From the NCBI RefSeq assembly GCF_001750165.1, contig NZ_CP015411.1:3438001-3502000 (forward strand): a stretch of DNA of 64,000 nucleotides, written 5' to 3'. Position 1 is the stretch's first letter. Each line of letters starts with the position of its first letter. This DNA is from Pseudoalteromonas luteoviolacea. GTDB taxonomy: Bacteria; Pseudomonadota; Gammaproteobacteria; Enterobacterales; Alteromonadaceae. Positions 8,567 to 17,063 of the stretch are shown in pieces. The translations under genes and the position numbers were made by a program. Below the pieces are notes generated by a model. That model was not told the DNA's origin and ran no database searches. It saw nothing but the letters and a program-made list of their open reading frames with translations.

Positions 8567-9112
8567 TGCCTAATCACTGATTTGAGTAATAATTTAGTTG
8601 CTATCACACAGTTATTAGTGGGATAATCGACTCGCAAATTTTGCGAGCATTGCTTTTTTATCGCAAATAAACTGTCGTGATGCACATCTTGGGTGGAGGA
8701 TCATACAGATCAGAGCTAAGATTTCCAAAGCTTTTATCTCCGACCCAAGACAATTATTACGTGTAATTGGCATAAGGTGAAGCGTGTAACAGTTCATCCT
8801 TCAATTGCCAGACACGACGTACGAGTAAATAAAAGCAAAACTATCGTGTCTTGTGTAAATTTGTGGGTGTGTTTAACCCGAGCGAGTTCTGTAGCAAAAG
8901 TAAAAGCTATTTTTTAACCCGTCGACAATATGATTCAGGCATAAGTGTTAAAACAGACTAAGTTCCCTTCTCCCCAGTCGTGAGACTGCATCAGTAACAG
9001 GAACATTTAAACTGCCTGCAATGGCGCACAAGAATAGTATAAGTAGAATTTTATCGCCCCGACGTAATGTAAGTATGGGAAGATAAATAAAGTAAATAGA
9101 GTATAAGAAAAT
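8567..9112 (+). promoter_or_regulatory. rluC-rne divergent region, probable long rne leader
   Basis: No convincing gene is present in these 546 bp. RNase E autoregulates by cleaving its own structured 5' leader (the rne5 element in enterobacteria), so a long leader is expected here. Visible structure includes a perfect inverted repeat CTCGCAAA/TTTGCGAG (8631-8647). The rne start itself has only a weak ribosome-binding site (AAGAAAAT). I did not identify the exact promoter or the rne5 fold. Confidence 0.4.
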
Positions 9113-12100
9113 ATGAAACGCATGCTAATCAATGCGACGCAGCAAGAAGAAATGCGCGTTGCACTGGTTGATGGCCAACGTCTATACGATTTAGATATAG
9201 AGAGCCCTGGTCACGAACAAAAGAAAGCCAATATTTATAAAGGCAAAATAACCCGTATTGAACCCTCACTTGAAGCTGCTTTTGTCGATTATGGCGCAGA
9301 GCGTCACGGCTTCCTTCCCCTCAAAGAAATCGCTAAAACATACTTCCCTGACGGCTATACGTTTAACGGTCGCCCAAATATCAAAGATGTGATCAAAGAA
9401 GGTCAGGAAGTTATTGTTCAAGTCGACAAAGAAGAGCGTGGACAAAAAGGGGCAGCATTAACAACCTTCATTAGCGTTGCTGGTAGTTATTTAGTACTAA
9501 TGCCTAATAACCCGAGAGCCGGTGGTATTTCACGCCGTATCGAAGGTGACGAGCGCATTGAGCTTAAAGAAGCGTTAAGCCGCCTTAAATTACCAAAGGG
9601 TATGGGACTTATCGTGCGCACCGCTGGCGTAGGCAAGTCATTTGAGGAACTTGAATACGACTTAAAAGCACTGCTTGTACATTGGCAAGCTATTCAAGAG
9701 GCCGCAGACAGTCGCAAAGCTCCTTTTTTAATCCACCAAGAAAGTAACGTTATTTTCAGAGCGATTCGCGATTACCTTCGCCGTGATATTGGTGAAATCT
9801 TAATTGATAAGCAAAAGGTATTCGATGAAGCGAGAGCGCATATCGAGCGTTTTAGACCTGACTTCATAAATCGTGTGAAACTGTACAAAAATGATGTGCC
9901 TCTTTTCACGCACTACCAAATTGAAAGTCAAATTGAGTCTGCGTTCCAACGCGAAGTACGCCTGCCTTCTGGTGGCTCGATTGTCATAGACCCGACTGAA
10001 GCGCTAACTTCTATAGATATCAACTCATCTAAGGCGACAAAAGGCGGTGATATCGAAGAAACGGCTCTGAATACAAACTTAGAAGCCGCAGATGAAATTG
10101 CCAGACAGTTAAGACTTCGAGATCTTGGTGGACTTATTGTCATTGATTTCATCGATATGACACCTCCACGGCACCAGCGTGAAGTTGAAAATCGCTTAAA
10201 AGAAGCAGTTAGAGCAGACAGAGCACGAGTCCAAATCGGTAAGATTTCACGATTTGGTTTATTAGAAATGTCTCGCCAACGCTTGCGTCCATCTCTTGGC
10301 GAAGCGAGCCAGCATACATGTCCACGTTGTAGTGGCCAAGGCACGATCCGCTCGAACGAGTCCATCGCACTATCAATTTTAAGATTAATTGAAGAAGAAG
10401 CGATTAAAGAGAATACTGCGCAGGTAAATGCTCAAGTCCCTGTAAAAGTTGGCTCGTTCTTACTTAATGAAAAGCGTCGTGCGGTGCAGCGTATTGAGAA
10501 AAGACATAACTGTCACGTTGTAATCATTCCAAATCAACACTTAGAAACGCCTCACTACGAAGTCATTCGCTTACGTAAAGATGATGTGCCTGAACTTGCT
10601 AGCTATGAGCAAGTAGCAGAGCCTGAAGCTGATGTTGTAGAAGTGCAAATGACGCAGGTAACGCCTAAAGAAGAGCCTGTATTAAAGGGTGTGGTAATGC
10701 CTTCAGCGCCAGCTCCTGCATCTCAGCCAGAAGTAGAGAAAGCACCAAAGCCAGCGGCTGATAAAAAGGCTGAGCAAGCACCTAGTTTACTAACGCGAGT
10801 AAGTAATTGGTTAAAAGGCTTATTCTCTGCTGAAGAGGAGCAACCTAAAGAAGATGAGAAGAAGCAGCAACCGAAGCGTCGTGGTAAACAAGATAACCGT
10901 CGTCGCAATCAAAGACGTAAAGGTCGTGGACGTAGTGATGCTCAAAAAGAGATAAATACTAACGACAACCAAGGAAAAGGCGAAGACAAAGATCGTTCAG
11001 ATAACCAAGAACGTTCTGAAAATCGTAACAAGCGACGCCGTCAGAACAACCGCAAGCGTGTAGATTCTGATAAGCAGCAGAATGTTAGCAATGAGAATCA
11101 AAAACAAGATACTCAGCAGGAACAAAAGGAAAAGCCTGTTAAGCAACGTCGCCAACGTCGTAACTTGCGTAAGAAAGTACGTGTCGAAAATCAAGTTGAA
11201 GCGACTCAAGAAGCCGTTGCAACAGAAGACCCTCAAGTACCTGTCGAGACTGTACGCATCGAAAAATCAGTTAAACCTGTTGAAGAAGCACCAGTCGTTG
11301 AAGAAGTGAAGCATGCCGCTACGGAAACGTCGGACAAAGCTGAAGCTCCTGTTCAATCAACTATCAGTGATGAACAGCATGAGCAAGCAGAGATTGTCGC
11401 AACTGTCGCTGAGCATGCTGAAGAGGCAGATCCAGATAAGCGTGAGGCAAAAACTCGTTCAAGACGTTCTCCTCGTCACCTAAGAGCGGCTGGACAAAGA
11501 CGTAAACGCGGTGAATCAGCAAATCGTCAATCTGCCCCTGCTTTTGTGCCAGTTGCAGATCAAGCAGCGGCTGAATTTGAAGCACAGCAGCGCTCTAGTG
11601 AGACTAAAACGATTGAACAAGCACCTCTAGCAGGTCAAGTTCCCGTGATTGAGTCAGCCCCGTTGACCGAGCAAACACCTATTACAGAACCTGCACCTGT
11701 CGCAGAACCTGTACCTGTCGCAGAGCCTGCACCTGTCGCAGAACCTGCACCTGTCGCAGAGGCTGCATCTGTCGTAGAACCTGCACCTGTCGTAGAACCT
11801 GCACCTGTCGTAGAACCTGCACCTATCGCAGAGCCTGCATCTGTCGCAGAGCCTGCATCTGTCGCAGAACCTGCACCTGTGGCAGAGACTGCACCTGTCG
11901 CAGAGCCTGCACCTGTCGCAGAGGCTGCACCTGTCGCAGAGGCTGCACCTGTGGCAGAGGCTGCACCTGTCGCAGAGGCTGCACCTGTCGCAGAGGCTGC
12001 ACCTGTCGCAGAGGCTGCACCTGTCGCAGAGGCTGCACCTGTCGCAGAGGCTGCACCTGTCGCAGAGGCTGCACCTGTGGCAGAGGCTGCACCTGTCGCA

Positions 12101-12358
12101 GAGCCTGCACCTGTCGCAGAGCCTGCACCTGTCGCAGAATCTGAACCTGTTGCATGTAGTCGTACGCGTTATAACTGTACATCAGCATCACCTATGACTA
12201 AAGCCAGGTCTACAGACACGTTAGTAAACGTAGCAGCTCCTAAGGCGATGCCTAACGAACTCAGAGCTGTCATTAAGCCTAGTGGCCTAGGAGCGGGCTC
12301 CAAATCACCGACTGCCCGAGCAAGTGCTCAAATGGCATCTCCGCAAGCGGTTGAATAA
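9113..12358 (+). CDS. rne: Ribonuclease E with hexapeptide-repeat tail
   Basis: A 1081-residue endoribonuclease, the scaffold of the RNA degradosome. The catalytic half (1 to about 510) is canonical: start MKRMLINATQQEEMRVALVD, an S1 domain, the DNase I-like DIDINSSKATKGG-type stretch, and the zinc-link CPRCSGQG. The C-terminal half is low complexity, with an RNA-binding Arg-rich part (QPKRRGKQDNRRRNQRRKG), then Glu/Val/Ala-rich segments. About 25 copies of a six-residue unit (PAPVAE and variants) follow at 11690-12140. The last about 65 residues end ASAQMASPQAVE. Rho-independent termination follows at once. Confidence 0.97.
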   Translation: MKRMLINATQQEEMRVALVDGQRLYDLDIESPGHEQKKANIYKGKITRIEPSLEAAFVDYGAERHGFLPLKEIAKTYFPDGYTFNGRPNIKDVIKEGQEVIVQVDKEERGQKGAALTTFISVAGSYLVLMPNNPRAGGISRRIEGDERIELKEALSRLKLPKGMGLIVRTAGVGKSFEELEYDLKALLVHWQAIQEAADSRKAPFLIHQESNVIFRAIRDYLRRDIGEILIDKQKVFDEARAHIERFRPDFINRVKLYKNDVPLFTHYQIESQIESAFQREVRLPSGGSIVIDPTEALTSIDINSSKATKGGDIEETALNTNLEAADEIARQLRLRDLGGLIVIDFIDMTPPRHQREVENRLKEAVRADRARVQIGKISRFGLLEMSRQRLRPSLGEASQHTCPRCSGQGTIRSNESIALSILRLIEEEAIKENTAQVNAQVPVKVGSFLLNEKRRAVQRIEKRHNCHVVIIPNQHLETPHYEVIRLRKDDVPELASYEQVAEPEADVVEVQMTQVTPKEEPVLKGVVMPSAPAPASQPEVEKAPKPAADKKAEQAPSLLTRVSNWLKGLFSAEEEQPKEDEKKQQPKRRGKQDNRRRNQRRKGRGRSDAQKEINTNDNQGKGEDKDRSDNQERSENRNKRRRQNNRKRVDSDKQQNVSNENQKQDTQQEQKEKPVKQRRQRRNLRKKVRVENQVEATQEAVATEDPQVPVETVRIEKSVKPVEEAPVVEEVKHAATETSDKAEAPVQSTISDEQHEQAEIVATVAEHAEEADPDKREAKTRSRRSPRHLRAAGQRRKRGESANRQSAPAFVPVADQAAAEFEAQQRSSETKTIEQAPLAGQVPVIESAPLTEQTPITEPAPVAEPVPVAEPAPVAEPAPVAEAASVVEPAPVVEPAPVVEPAPIAEPASVAEPASVAEPAPVAETAPVAEPAPVAEAAPVAEAAPVAEAAPVAEAAPVAEAAPVAEAAPVAEAAPVAEAAPVAEAAPVAEAAPVAEPAPVAEPAPVAESEPVACSRTRYNCTSASPMTKARSTDTLVNVAAPKAMPNELRAVIKPSGLGAGSKSPTARASAQMASPQAVE
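11687..12140 (+). repeat. 18-bp tandem repeat in rne, about 25 units
   Basis: Units of GCACCTGTCGCAGAGSCT type repeat with an 18-bp period, encoding (E-P/A-A-P-V-A)n. Ten consecutive central units (11921-12100) read AEAAPV and differ at only a few bases, a sign of recent expansion. The period keeps frame, so unit number can vary without breaking rne. Confidence 0.95.
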
Positions 12359-12384
12359 AAGTCTGAAAGATGTTCGTAAATATG

Positions 12385-12414
12385 AAAACCAGTCATTATT
12401 GACTGGTTTTTTTT
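12385..12414 (+). terminator. rne terminator
   Basis: An 8-bp stem AACCAGTC/GACTGGTT with loop ATTATT is followed by a run of T, starting 26 bases after the rne stop. It is a strong intrinsic terminator. Confidence 0.9.
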
Positions 12415-12465
12415 ACCTCTTTTTAAGCGGGCCACTTTGCGTTTCTTTAATTCAAACTCGGTCAG

Positions 12466-12520
12466 TCAGGTCAGGTCAGGTCAGGTCAGGTCAGGTCAGG
12501 TCAGGTCAGGTCAGGTCAGG
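12466..12520. repeat. (TCAGG)11 pentanucleotide microsatellite
   Basis: Eleven perfect TCAGG units lie between the ends of the convergent rne and MltC-like genes. They are outside any credible coding frame. They are followed by a 12-bp stem hairpin at 12538-12565. Confidence 0.95.
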
Positions 12521-12537
12521 TATACACTCAGCATATG

Positions 12538-12565
12538 ACAGTAGCAAGTCAACTTGCTACTGTCT
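12538..12565. terminator. Hairpin between convergent rne and MltC-like gene
   Basis: GACAGTAGCAAG and CTTGCTACTGTC form a 12-bp perfect stem with a TCAA loop. It lies just past the stop of the minus-strand transglycosylase gene. T runs are weak on both sides, so terminator function is probable but not certain. Confidence 0.5.
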
Positions 12566-12570
12566 TCAGC

Positions 12571-13899
12571 TTAAATATATAGTTTTTCGGCCGTTAATAC
12601 CTTTTTAAGATAGTGCTTAGTCTCATCATAAGGTAATCCTGTTTGCAGTGCCTCTAAAACGCGCTCTGGAGGCAAAGAGTTAATCACTTTGGCCGCAGCG
12701 CGAATATTCCGAGAATTGTTCGTATTGAAAACTCTCGCGACATTTCCCGCGCCTGTATTGTAAGCTGCAATCATGCAGTACTTTCTACTTAAAGGATCCT
12801 TTATCTGACTTAGATATCTGTCATTTAATAAATGCAGATACGCAGTACCAGCTTCAATATTATTATTCACCACATACAAATATGGTGCACTCATAGGCGC
12901 ATCAATCTTAAATAAAAAGCGATTAACATCAACGCCAGCGCTGGTTGGTACAACCTGCATTAAGCCGTAGGCAGGAATATGCGATTTCGCAAGTGGGTTA
13001 AAGTGGCTCTCTGTGTGCATTACCGCCAATACCAAGCTTGGCTCAATCTCGAATCGTTCACTGTGCTTGGCAATATTCTCTGTGTAATTTGAAGCTCGCT
13101 TTTTGGCCAGACTTCCCTGAGGCAGCTTAATCGTCACTTTCGTGACTTTTCCGTCATTTTTCCCTGCAATTTGCCTCACAGATTGCGCAAGATTTTGTAT
13201 ACGTTTGACTTCAAGTTGCTCTAGTTTAGCCTTGTCTTTAACAAGCTTGCCTTCTACCTCAACTTCACTCGAATCTGGCAACGCCAACCGATCGTCCGCT
13301 TTTTTTTCTAATAGTTGCTTTTGCTCAAGAGTTTGTTGCTTTATTTTCGCTTTTGCATCGATGATAGCATTAACTTTCAAATTTCTATCTATTTCATAGT
13401 CTTGAATAGTCGCTTTATCTAGAGATGCATTATCACCATTAAAAAAACTTTGCATTAAAGCACTTTCAGACTGCCTGAAGCGTTCAAACTCACGTTGTAT
13501 CTCAGACTTTGATGGTGCACCTGCGCCTTCATGACGAATACTCAAAACAACTTCATTGCGTTCGAAGTCAACTTCAAGACGAGCGCGGTTATCTTCAGAG
13601 TAAGTTACATACTCACTTTTTGACGCTACCTTTGCTTCGCCCCACTCTTTAATTAATTCATCTCTAAACGCGTCGTACTCTGCTAAATGCTGCTCAACAA
13701 ACTGCTCGTATTCACCCAAATGCTGAGCTTTAAATTTTTCAAATTCAGTTTGTTCCAAGCTCGAATTAGGGCTAGATTGCTTTTTGCTATCATAACCCTG
13801 CATCTCTTGTGACAACTCATCAAAAAGTGTCGCAGTACTTGCATAAGCAGTACCTAGTGCGAATTGAGAAGCGATTGTTAGTGCTAGTACTTTCTTCAC
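12571..13899 (-). CDS. MltC-like murein transglycosylase, SLT domain
   Basis: A 442-residue exported protein. Its N-terminal signal peptide MKKVLALTIASQFALGTAYA has an Ala-x-Ala cleavage site and no lipobox Cys, unlike E. coli MltC, which is a lipoprotein. The middle (about 25-270) is charged and helical, and matches the murein-transglycosylase N-terminal domain type. The C-terminal SLT domain has the catalytic Glu in LAVMHTESHFNPLAKSH, then AYGLMQVVP and CMIAAYNTGAGNVARVF. In the family it cleaves peptidoglycan glycan strands. The lipoprotein gene at 13945-14523 lies upstream on the same strand, with a terminator between them. Confidence 0.9.
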   Translation of the reverse strand: MKKVLALTIASQFALGTAYASTATLFDELSQEMQGYDSKKQSSPNSSLEQTEFEKFKAQHLGEYEQFVEQHLAEYDAFRDELIKEWGEAKVASKSEYVTYSEDNRARLEVDFERNEVVLSIRHEGAGAPSKSEIQREFERFRQSESALMQSFFNGDNASLDKATIQDYEIDRNLKVNAIIDAKAKIKQQTLEQKQLLEKKADDRLALPDSSEVEVEGKLVKDKAKLEQLEVKRIQNLAQSVRQIAGKNDGKVTKVTIKLPQGSLAKKRASNYTENIAKHSERFEIEPSLVLAVMHTESHFNPLAKSHIPAYGLMQVVPTSAGVDVNRFLFKIDAPMSAPYLYVVNNNIEAGTAYLHLLNDRYLSQIKDPLSRKYCMIAAYNTGAGNVARVFNTNNSRNIRAAAKVINSLPPERVLEALQTGLPYDETKHYLKKVLTAEKLYI

Positions 13900-13919
13900 T
13901 TTAAAATCCTTACAAGCAA

Positions 13920-13943
13920 AAAGCGCGCCTGAGAGCGCGCTTT
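13920..13943 (-). terminator. Terminator downstream of the LPP20-like lipoprotein gene
   Basis: The stem GCGCGC/GCGCGC with loop CTGAGA is followed on the minus strand by five T. It lies directly after the stop of the 13945-14523 gene and upstream of the MltC-like gene. Confidence 0.8.
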
Positions 13944-13944
13944 A

Positions 13945-14523
13945 TTAATTTGTCAATCTAGCAATTTCTTTTTCTAAGTCCTTTTCAGCTTTATATGCTT
14001 TGAACTCTTGATATAAAAACTTTTCATCTTGAGGGTTGAGTTCTTTTTTGCTCTCTTTGATAACATCTTTGAATAGCGACTGTGTTAATTGTGGGGATAA
14101 TACGACTAGAGAACAATAATAGTCTTTACCGCCGATCTCAACCACATCTGCTCTATTTACACGTGAGCCGTTAAGTGTTTGCTTTGTAAGTTGTTTTGAT
14201 ACCGAACTGAATGTCGACCCAACTGTAGTATCATCGTTAGCATCCGTACGGTTTGCAAATGTTTTGTCCAAACCCTCAATGCGCGTTTCTATTTGCTGTG
14301 CCAATGCAAGTCGAGCATTAGCGACTGAACTTTTTTGGTCGATTGAAATATTACCAGAGAATTTAACACAATCAGCCGCAGCGATACCGTTCTCAATTGT
14401 TGGATTTAAAACCCAATCTGGAATATTTACTTTTGATTGAGAAGCAGACTGTTCTTGTGTAGAGCTACAACCTGCTAGGATCCCTGTAACAAGCACAGTT
14501 GTAAGTAGCGATTTAAGTTTCAT
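13945..14523 (-). CDS. LPP20-like lipoprotein
   Basis: A 192-residue lipoprotein with the lipobox LAGC (signal MKLKSLLTTVLVTGILAGC), so it is predicted to be lipidated and sent to the outer membrane. The mature part has PDWVLNP, a block with aminoacid pattern SSVANARLALAQQIETRI, and KDYYCSLVVL, features shared with LPP20/FlgP-type lipoproteins. The start has a good GAAGGA ribosome-binding site. It is divergent from a three-gene lipoprotein operon, which contains a second protein of similar design (17053-18048). The molecular function is unknown. Confidence 0.75.
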   Translation of the reverse strand: MKLKSLLTTVLVTGILAGCSSTQEQSASQSKVNIPDWVLNPTIENGIAAADCVKFSGNISIDQKSSVANARLALAQQIETRIEGLDKTFANRTDANDDTTVGSTFSSVSKQLTKQTLNGSRVNRADVVEIGGKDYYCSLVVLSPQLTQSLFKDVIKESKKELNPQDEKFLYQEFKAYKAEKDLEKEIARLTN

Positions 14524-14716
14524 GGTATTTTCCTTCGTGAGATTGATTGCCTAAAGCGATGGTATAAATTTATCAAAAGGCTCGACTAATTACAGTAATA
14601 AATTGTAAGAACGATTTTTTACAACTTTATTCTTTAAAAAAACTAAAAAAATCTTAAACTTGCTGACAATATAACTGAATAAATTGGTATAGTCACTGTC
14701 ATGTTTTTTACAAGTC

Positions 14717-16435
14717 ATGGATGTCAATGTGCTAAATAACATAGTAAACAAATCGCACTTTGCTTTCTTAACAATAGTTTATGCATTCTTGTTAAGCGGG
14801 TGCCAAAGCACACCTGCAAATAAGAGTGCAATTCTGCTTGCTCAACAAGGGCAATTTGAAACTGCCAAACAAACAATAAGATCTGATTATTCTGCAACAG
14901 GTAAAAGCAAACTCCTGCACTATTTAGAGTTGGGTATGCTAAATCACCTACAAGGTAACTACCAACTCAGCAACCAGCTTTTAGATCAAGCGCAACAAAT
15001 TATAGAAGAGCAATATACAATTAGTATTTCTGAAAGCGCACTTGCATTAGTCAGTGGCCCTACTTATACCACTTATGCAGGTAAAGTATACCACCGCCCA
15101 CTTATCAATTTTTATAAAGCACTCAACTACAACGCATTGGCAAATCAATCCAACAGTGGAAGTGAAGCACTCCTTGACTCCGCACTTGTAGAAATGCGCC
15201 AGCTAGATACATACTTAAGTGGAATGAAAGATAAGACTGGCGGCTATGGCAGCCAGCAAGAACTTTCTGGTTTAGATAGTATAACTCAACAAATATATAA
15301 CTTAACGAGACCCTTGTTTGCGCCCAATGATTTGCTTGAAGATATAGAGTATAAAGATGATGCTTTCGCACATTATGTAAGTGGCATTCTGTTTGAACGC
15401 AGTGGGGAGTTAGATTCAGCTCGGCTTCAATATCAACGAGCGTTACAAGCTTTTGAAAATGGATTTGCCCAACAATACAACATCGATGATACCATCATCA
15501 CTCAAGTAAAAACTGACTTACTCCGTGTCATGCAAACCGCAGGCGGCTACACTAATGAGGTTGCAAAATTAAAAAAAGCGTTAAACATTGATAACGCAAC
15601 TTCCACTCAACCCATGCTTAATATTTTGCAAAATATCGGGATCGGTCCTCAAAAAAAGCAATTTAATCTGCTTTTAAATATCGATGAAGAAGCAAAAGCG
15701 CTGGTTATGACTCCTATACTTTGGGGAACACGTCAAGAGCAACAAGCACAAATGCGTTGGTTCCAAATGCTCTATGCGGATACCAGTATCTTTGACCTGA
15801 TCCAAAACTATGCAACGGGCGATATTGGCGATGTTGCCATGGGCGCTCTCACTAAACGTATTCCCTTAGGGCCATTATGGGAAGATGCTGTAGATGTGGG
15901 GCTTGTCAGCGCACTTGAATACGGTAGCCGTATTTCTGTTACCTATCTGGAACCGATACAACAGCAAATAAATCACTCTGAAGTGTGGGTTGGAAATCAG
16001 AAAGTTGCCAATTTAGATAAAATCTACTCTGTAAGCTTACTCACACTGCAAGATGCATTGAATAATGCCAACTCAGAAATTCAGATCGCATTAGCAAGAG
16101 AAATAGTTAAAGCGATGACCGCGCAAAAAGCAATTTCAGCAACCGGTTTGGATACTTCATTTTCAGGGTTTGCAAAACTCGCGACTTCGGTTGTCAACGC
16201 GGTGACGGCCTCTGCTGATTTAAGGCAATGGCAATCCTTACCTGCACAAATTAACTATGTTCAGCTCCCAATTACCAAGGGGGAACATGTAATTACACTC
16301 AAGACACATTTATCATCGGGACAAGTAATCGAACAAACTGAAACGATACGCATAGTCGATGATATTACGCTTTGGCATACGCGTACTTTTCTCAATCAAA
16401 CGCGTACTCAAACCACGGATTCAACTTTTTTATAA
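14717..16435 (+). CDS. COG3014-type lipoprotein with TPR-like repeats
   Basis: A 572-residue predicted lipoprotein. A hydrophobic segment ends in LLSGCQ near residue 30, a lipobox. The N-terminal half carries helical repeats (for example LLHYLELGMLNHLQGNYQLSNQLLDQA and DSARLQYQRALQAF), consistent with tetratricopeptide repeats. The C-terminal half is less easily assigned. The gene is followed after 13 bases by lpoB and then by a third lipoprotein gene, so the three probably form one operon. I relate it to the uncharacterised COG3014 family by layout, not by a search. Function is unknown, but an envelope role with LpoB is a reasonable inference. Confidence 0.7.
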   Translation: MDVNVLNNIVNKSHFAFLTIVYAFLLSGCQSTPANKSAILLAQQGQFETAKQTIRSDYSATGKSKLLHYLELGMLNHLQGNYQLSNQLLDQAQQIIEEQYTISISESALALVSGPTYTTYAGKVYHRPLINFYKALNYNALANQSNSGSEALLDSALVEMRQLDTYLSGMKDKTGGYGSQQELSGLDSITQQIYNLTRPLFAPNDLLEDIEYKDDAFAHYVSGILFERSGELDSARLQYQRALQAFENGFAQQYNIDDTIITQVKTDLLRVMQTAGGYTNEVAKLKKALNIDNATSTQPMLNILQNIGIGPQKKQFNLLLNIDEEAKALVMTPILWGTRQEQQAQMRWFQMLYADTSIFDLIQNYATGDIGDVAMGALTKRIPLGPLWEDAVDVGLVSALEYGSRISVTYLEPIQQQINHSEVWVGNQKVANLDKIYSVSLLTLQDALNNANSEIQIALAREIVKAMTAQKAISATGLDTSFSGFAKLATSVVNAVTASADLRQWQSLPAQINYVQLPITKGEHVITLKTHLSSGQVIEQTETIRIVDDITLWHTRTFLNQTRTQTTDSTFL

Positions 16436-16448
16436 TGGAAAAATTGTT

Positions 16449-17063
16449 ATGAAATGTAATAAGACCTTACTAAAACTTACTCCACTATTTGTAGCTTGTA
16501 CGCTTGCTCTTTCTGGTTGCTCATCAACCAAAGTTCAGCGAGTTGATGCAAATCAAGAGGTTGCATTATCTGACAAGTGGAATGCAAAGGACTCTCAACT
16601 CGTTGCTGAAGCCATGATCAATGACATGTTAAGTTTTCCATGGGTAAACGATCACTTACAAAGAGAGGGCTCTAAACCTGCTATTATCATCCAATCGGTA
16701 CGCAACAAATCGCATCAGCACATCGCTGTAGATACTTTTTTGAATGATTTAAAACGTTCAATACTGCGTAGCGGTCAAGCAGATTTCGTAGCAAACAAAG
16801 ATGTACGTCGCGAAATACGTGAAGAGAGAAAGGACCAAGAGCTGAACTCAAGTCTAGAAACTCAAAATGAAATGGGGCAAGAATACGGCGCTGATTATGC
16901 ACTTTCAGGCACTATCAACTCTTTCGTTGATGAGCAAGGTGGTGATCGTGTCACGTTTTATCAAGTTGACTTGCGCTTAATAGACATGACTACAAACCGT
17001 GAGGTATGGAATGGACAGAAGAAAATACAGAAACTACAGGAACGTTCACGTTTTGGCTTCTAA
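16449..17063 (+). CDS. lpoB: Penicillin-binding protein activator LpoB
   Basis: A 204-residue outer-membrane lipoprotein with the lipobox LALSGC. In E. coli, LpoB crosses the periplasm and activates the peptidoglycan synthase PBP1B. The mature globular part shows IIIQSVRNKSHQHIAVDTFLNDLK, YGADYALSGTINSFVD and YQVDLRLIDMTTNREVWNGQK, the family pattern. The start is set at the ATG at 16449; a longer frame begins inside the preceding gene. The linker between lipid anchor and domain is short. The gene overlaps the next lipoprotein gene at its 3' end. Confidence 0.9.
   Translation: MKCNKTLLKLTPLFVACTLALSGCSSTKVQRVDANQEVALSDKWNAKDSQLVAEAMINDMLSFPWVNDHLQREGSKPAIIIQSVRNKSHQHIAVDTFLNDLKRSILRSGQADFVANKDVRREIREERKDQELNSSLETQNEMGQEYGADYALSGTINSFVDEQGGDRVTFYQVDLRLIDMTTNREVWNGQKKIQKLQERSRFGF

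Noticed and set aside
11823..12191. 122-codon minus-strand frame opposite the rne repeats
   Set aside because: It is the antisense reading of the 18-bp repeat and gives a matching hexapeptide repeat (LRQVQP); it has no ribosome-binding site or family.
12324..12608. 94-codon plus-strand frame crossing the microsatellite
   Set aside because: It begins within the end of rne, passes through the rne terminator and the TCAGG repeat, and runs into the opposite gene.
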